8,431 nt of DNA from Marinilabiliales bacterium. GTDB taxonomy: Bacteria > Bacteroidota > Bacteroidia > Bacteroidales > BM523. The notes under the pieces were generated by a model. That model did no database searches and was not told where the DNA came from. It saw only the letters and a program-made list of their open reading frames with translations. Every line of letters starts with the position of its first letter. Positions within the stretch are counted from its first letter, which is position 1. A program made the position numbers and the translations under genes. Below are positions 5,368-8,431 of this stretch, piece by piece. Location: the NCBI GenBank assembly GCA_002869425.1, contig PKSZ01000132.1, positions 1-8,431 on the forward strand. The letters are read 5' to 3'.

Positions 5368-6960
5368 ATGATATTTCGCATACCATATGGTAAAATTCTT
5401 ATGGTCATTGTATTTATGGTTGCCATAGTCTGCATGGGGTATGCCAAGAGCGTAAAAACTGATTCAACAGGTTATACAAGAATTTATTATGGTAATGGTG
5501 AACTGTCCAGTGAAGGTTATATGAAGGATGGTAATCCAACGGGCTACTGGAAAACTTATTATCCTGATGGAATGATAAAGTCTGAAGGGAATAGAAAAAA
5601 TCATCGCCTGGATAGTTTGTGGTTTTTTTACGACAATGAAGGAGATACCGTAGAAATTATCAATTATAACAAAGGAAAAAAGAGCGGATATTATATTACG
5701 TATGGTAAAGAATATGTGAAAAACGGTAAGGATAGCATAAAAAAAATGTGGATTGCTAAGAAAGAACTGTATGTTAATGATAAAAAGGAGGGTCCTTCTC
5801 TTTATTTTTATAAGAACGGTAAATTACATGAGTCTATTTATTATCAAAACAATAAAATGCATGGGAAAGGGAAGGAGTATGCAAAAGATGGGCGGATAAT
5901 AAGCCTGTTGGAATATCACAATGGTTTCCAAATCAATAAAGAAAGAATAAATCGTTATTGGAAGGATACAATTAAAAAGGGCAAATGGCTTACATTTTAT
6001 CTGGGAGATAAGGTTCATCTTGAAGAAAACTATCGTAAAGGTTTGCTTGACGGATATGTCAGGGAATATGATAAAAGGGGAAAGTTGATAAGATTGGAGT
6101 TATATGAGAATGGTAAGCTGGTAGAGAATAATCCGGAAGTGCTTGAACAGGATTCATTGGATATTGAAATTAAAAATGAATATTTTTCCGATGGTAACTT
6201 GAAGTTTACCGGAGTATACCGTGAGGGTAAGCCCTTGGGTGTTCATCGTGAATATAATGAAAAGGGAGAGGTTGTAAATTCCTGGGTTTATAATGAAAAC
6301 GGGGTTTTAACTGCCATGGGTGTTGTTGATCCAGAAGGAAACAGACAAGGGAAATGGGAGTTTTATTTTCCTTCCGGCTCGGTTGCTGCTACAGGTAGGT
6401 ATAAGAACAATAAGAAAACGGGCAAGTGGAACTATTTTTTCGAGAATGGGAAAACAGAGCAAAAAGGTAAATACAGGAGCGACAAACCGAATGGCCAATG
6501 GAAGTGGTATTATGAGAGTGGTGAGTTGCGAAGAGAGGAGAATCTCGACAAGGGAGAGTATGAAGGAAAGTATATTGAGTACAACAGGCAAGGTAAAGAA
6601 ACCGTTGTGGGCTCCTATGAGTTTGGTGAGAAACAGGGAAAATGGTATTACAATCTGGGCGATCAGGTAGAGGAAGGAAACTATCAGGAAGGTCTCAAAA
6701 ATGGAGTATGGACCTCTACTTTACACTATGGTACGCTTAGATACGAAGGAAATTACATTATGGGAGAAAAGGATGGGAAGCACAAATTGTATTATCCTGG
6801 TGGGGAATTAAAAAGAGAGATGAATTTTGTGATGGGAACAAAAGAAGGAAAATGGATAGAATACAATGAGGATGGTACGCTCAAGAAGTTTATAATTTAT
6901 AAAAATGATTTTGAATATAAAATCAATGGTTATAAGCTAAAGTGGGATGAAGATGAATAG
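5368..6960 (+). CDS. Exported MORN-repeat (MORN_2) protein
   Basis: The 530-residue protein starts with a signal peptide (RIPYGK, then hydrophobic ILMVIVFMVAIVCM, probable cleavage after GYA at 26). Nearly all the rest is a tandem array of about 16 units of 21-24 residues with the pattern G-x-W-x-x-Y-Y-x-x-G-x-L-x-x-E-G-x-Y-x-x-G-x-x. Clear units begin near residues 38, 60, 205, 268, 327, 352, 375, 400, 425, 447 and 470; those at about 85-200 are more degenerate. This is the MORN_2 variant, which forms an elongated beta-hairpin stack. Such proteins are often labelled 'YwqK family antitoxin', but nothing here supports a toxin-antitoxin role. No lipobox and no transmembrane segment after the signal peptide are visible, so it is likely periplasmic or on the surface. 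The gene overlaps the following beta-barrel gene by 14 bases, implying co-translation and perhaps a joint envelope function. Confidence 0.88.
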   Translation: MIFRIPYGKILMVIVFMVAIVCMGYAKSVKTDSTGYTRIYYGNGELSSEGYMKDGNPTGYWKTYYPDGMIKSEGNRKNHRLDSLWFFYDNEGDTVEIINYNKGKKSGYYITYGKEYVKNGKDSIKKMWIAKKELYVNDKKEGPSLYFYKNGKLHESIYYQNNKMHGKGKEYAKDGRIISLLEYHNGFQINKERINRYWKDTIKKGKWLTFYLGDKVHLEENYRKGLLDGYVREYDKRGKLIRLELYENGKLVENNPEVLEQDSLDIEIKNEYFSDGNLKFTGVYREGKPLGVHREYNEKGEVVNSWVYNENGVLTAMGVVDPEGNRQGKWEFYFPSGSVAATGRYKNNKKTGKWNYFFENGKTEQKGKYRSDKPNGQWKWYYESGELRREENLDKGEYEGKYIEYNRQGKETVVGSYEFGEKQGKWYYNLGDQVEEGNYQEGLKNGVWTSTLHYGTLRYEGNYIMGEKDGKHKLYYPGGELKREMNFVMGTKEGKWIEYNEDGTLKKFIIYKNDFEYKINGYKLKWDEDE

Positions 6961-7624
6961 ACAGAATGCTGGCCATTTTTTGTTTATTATTTTATTGTTT
7001 TATTCTTTCCTGGTCTCTTCACAGCAATTTGATCCTGCGCGTTTATCGCTTAAAGAAAAGCCTGGTCTTTTACTGAAACTTGATACTCGGAATTCTTTTG
7101 TTGCCAATCGTAGTGCAAGAATTACAGGGGTAAAGGTGGGGTTGAATTTTGACAATGTGGTGAAAATTGGAGCGGGTTATAATTGGTTAAAATCTGATAT
7201 TTCAAAAGATCTCTATATTGCTGATAGTCATGTGATACTGGATACTATTTCAGCCCGACTTAAATTTAGGTACTTGTCATATTTTGCCGAATATGCTTTT
7301 TATAGAAAAGGGAATTGGGAATTTGTTATTCCCGTTCAATTGGGTTTTGGGAATATATTTTACCAATATGATCTGGCTGCTAGTGAAAGGAATACAAAAA
7401 AACAATTTTCTGTTATCTATGAAACCAATCTTTCAGGTCATTATAGGTTTCTTAAATATTTTGGGATTGGAGTAGGAATTGGTTATAGGATTATGCTTTT
7501 TGGAAACAAAACCCACAACACAAATTTTAACTCTCCCATTTATATCTTGAAACTTAAGGTCTTCCTTGGAGATTTGGCTAAGGATCTGGGTTTAACAAAG
7601 GAAAAGGCTATGGGAATTCTATGA
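6947..7624 (+). CDS. Outer-membrane beta-barrel protein, function unknown
   Basis: The 225-residue protein has a signal peptide (hydrophobic core HFLFIILLFYSFLVSS) with probable cleavage before QQFDP at residue 26. The mature part is rich in alternating polar/apolar strands with glycine and aromatic residues, such as ITGVKVGLNF, VVKIGAGYNW, ISARLKFRYLSYFAEYAF, WEFVIPVQLGFG, HYRFLKYFGIGVGIGYRIM and PIYILKLKVFLGD. This fits a small barrel of about eight strands. Unlike many barrels it does not end in an aromatic residue; a charged tail of about 20 residues (LAKDLGLTKEK) follows the last strand. The start is the ATG at 6947 or the one two codons later (6953); both lie inside the end of the MORN gene (14- or 8-base overlap), which argues for translational coupling. 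I do not recognise a named family. Confidence 0.8.
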   Translation: MKMNRQNAGHFLFIILLFYSFLVSSQQFDPARLSLKEKPGLLLKLDTRNSFVANRSARITGVKVGLNFDNVVKIGAGYNWLKSDISKDLYIADSHVILDTISARLKFRYLSYFAEYAFYRKGNWEFVIPVQLGFGNIFYQYDLAASERNTKKQFSVIYETNLSGHYRFLKYFGIGVGIGYRIMLFGNKTHNTNFNSPIYILKLKVFLGDLAKDLGLTKEKAMGIL

Positions 7625-7655
7625 ATAGCAGAATAGATTTATTAATGAAGGCTCT

Positions 7656-7687
7656 TTTGTTTAATATTATGAAATGCTGTACCTTTA
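7656..7687 (+). promoter_or_regulatory. Candidate promoter for ruvB
   Basis: TTTG (7656-7659) is followed after 20 bases by TACCTTTA (7680-7687), one base short of the TAnnTTTG -7 consensus and at ideal spacing. Transcription would begin near 7693, giving a leader of about 14 bases before the ruvB ATG at 7707. This suggests ruvB can be expressed independently of the upstream envelope genes. Confidence 0.42.
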
Positions 7688-7706
7688 AGCAAGTATTGCA
7701 ACAGAT

Positions 7707-8431
7707 ATGGATGATAATTTTGATATTCACAGTGAAGTTATAGGGTCATCAGAGCAGGAATTCGACAATAAGCTCAGACCATTAAGCTTTGAAGACTTTA
7801 GTGGGCAGAGTAAGGTGGTGGAGAATTTGAAAGTTTTTGTGAATGCTGCAATTATGCGCAACGAAGCACTGGATCATGTATTACTGCATGGGCCTCCTGG
7901 TTTGGGAAAAACAACTCTTGCCAATATAATTGCCCAGGAATTGCATGTTTCCATGAAAATTACATCAGGCCCCGTTTTGGATAAACCTGGCGATTTGGCT
8001 GGATTGCTCACCGGGCTTGATGAGGGCGATGTGCTTTTTATTGATGAAATCCATCGTTTGTCTCCGATTGTTGAAGAATATCTGTATTCGGCCATGGAGG
8101 ATTATCGCATTGATATAATGATTGATAAAGGTCCGGCAGCAAGATCTGTGCAATTAACACTTAATCCCTTTACTTTAATTGGGGCAACTACGCGTTCGGG
8201 CTTACTTACTAGTCCTTTGCGTGCTCGGTTTGGTATAACATCACATCTTGAGTATTATGATAGTGCTGTTTTAAAGAGAATTATTCACAGGTCGGCAGAA
8301 ATATTGGACGTTCCCATTAAAGAAAATGCAGCAGTTGAGGTAGCCGGTCGTAGTCGCGGTACGCCACGTATTGCCAATGCACTGTTAAGGCGTGTAAGAG
8401 ATTTTGCACAGGTTAAGGGAAATGGAACCAT
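7707..8431 (+). CDS. ruvB: Holliday junction branch migration ATPase RuvB (3' end beyond window)
   Basis: The first 241 residues are present, and the frame is open to the window edge; RuvB is usually about 340 residues, so roughly the last 100, mainly the winged-helix DNA-binding domain, are missing. RuvB is the AAA+ ring motor that, with RuvA, drives branch migration of Holliday junctions and works with RuvC in recombination repair. Visible elements: the N-terminal segment [14 protein letters not shown] (21-34), Walker [10 protein letters not shown] (62-70), Walker [10 protein letters not shown] (110-118), sensor 1 GATTRSGLL (159-167), the arginine finger region LRARFG (171-176), and the sensor 2 region [16 protein letters not shown] (217-232). 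The ATG at 7707 gives the usual N-terminal length. The only in-frame upstream ATG (7674) is followed by a stop after four codons. Confidence 0.96.
   Translation, partial: MDDNFDIHSEVIGSSEQEFDNKLRPLSFEDFSGQSKVVENLKVFVNAAIMRNEALDHVLLHGPPGLGKTTLANIIAQELHVSMKITSGPVLDKPGDLAGLLTGLDEGDVLFIDEIHRLSPIVEEYLYSAMEDYRIDIMIDKGPAARSVQLTLNPFTLIGATTRSGLLTSPLRARFGITSHLEYYDSAVLKRIIHRSAEILDVPIKENAAVEVAGRSRGTPRIANALLRRVRDFAQVKGNGT

Noticed and set aside
6320..6670. A 116-codon second frame inside the MORN gene (and a 94-codon antisense one nearby)
   Set aside because: The repeats keep alternative frames open; the product is compositionally odd, while the main frame shows the MORN pattern throughout.
5368..6960. 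Toxin-antitoxin reading of the MORN protein (the 'YwqK antitoxin' label)
   Set aside because: The protein is exported and the following gene is an outer-membrane barrel, not a cytoplasmic toxin.
7621..7743. A 40-codon open frame starting ATGA-style on the stop of the beta-barrel gene
   Set aside because: It has no recognisable motif, overlaps the start of ruvB and runs through the candidate ruvB promoter; most likely chance.
7874..8153. Two minus-strand frames within ruvB
   Set aside because: They are shadows of ruvB, whose Walker and sensor motifs are certain.

Overview
The window looks like chromosomal DNA from a member of the Bacteroidota, probably a marine or anaerobic Marinilabiliales/Bacteroidales type; the rank below phylum is a guess. 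The sequence is AT-rich and Shine-Dalgarno motifs are weak or absent. Several upstream regions carry the Bacteroidota promoter pattern (TTG, about 20 bases, TAnnTTTG). The proteins also fit: a secreted protein with a type IX secretion-like C-terminal domain, a secreted MORN-repeat protein, and small outer-membrane beta-barrels.

Left part (1-2552, minus strand): the 5' end of a tRNA gene runs off the left edge, with a good promoter behind it. Next is a tight three-gene operon transcribed mtnA, class II aldolase, mtnP. The junctions are TAATG (1-base overlap) and TAA-A-ATG (1-base gap), so the genes are probably co-translated. Together the enzymes can convert 5'-methylthioadenosine (and probably 5'-deoxyadenosine) to the ribose-1-phosphate, then the ribulose-1-phosphate, then dihydroxyacetone phosphate plus a small aldehyde. 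This is the 'DHAP shunt' rather than the full methionine salvage pathway.

Middle (2553-4214): a YihX-like HAD phosphatase is divergent from the operon. The 51-base gap between them holds a 26-base imperfect palindrome that overlaps candidate -7 boxes on both strands. The HAD gene ends 6 bases from a convergent gene for a secreted protein with a fibronectin-like module and a type IX sorting-like C terminus. A 177-base divergent gap follows.

Right part (4215-7624, plus strand): three cell-envelope genes lie in a row. They encode a lipoprotein resembling the N-terminal lobe of family 5 peptide-binding proteins but lacking most of the second lobe, a 530-residue exported MORN-repeat protein, and a 225-residue outer-membrane beta-barrel protein whose start overlaps the MORN gene by 14 bases. 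The function of the last two is unknown. After 82 bases with its own candidate promoter, ruvB (Holliday junction helicase motor) begins and runs off the right edge.

No insertion sequence, CRISPR array, integrase, toxin-antitoxin pair or phage gene was seen, and no gap between genes exceeds 300 bases. Most of the window is ordinary. The parts most worth a second look are the shunt operon with its palindrome and A9 run, the shortened binding protein, and the co-translated MORN/beta-barrel pair.
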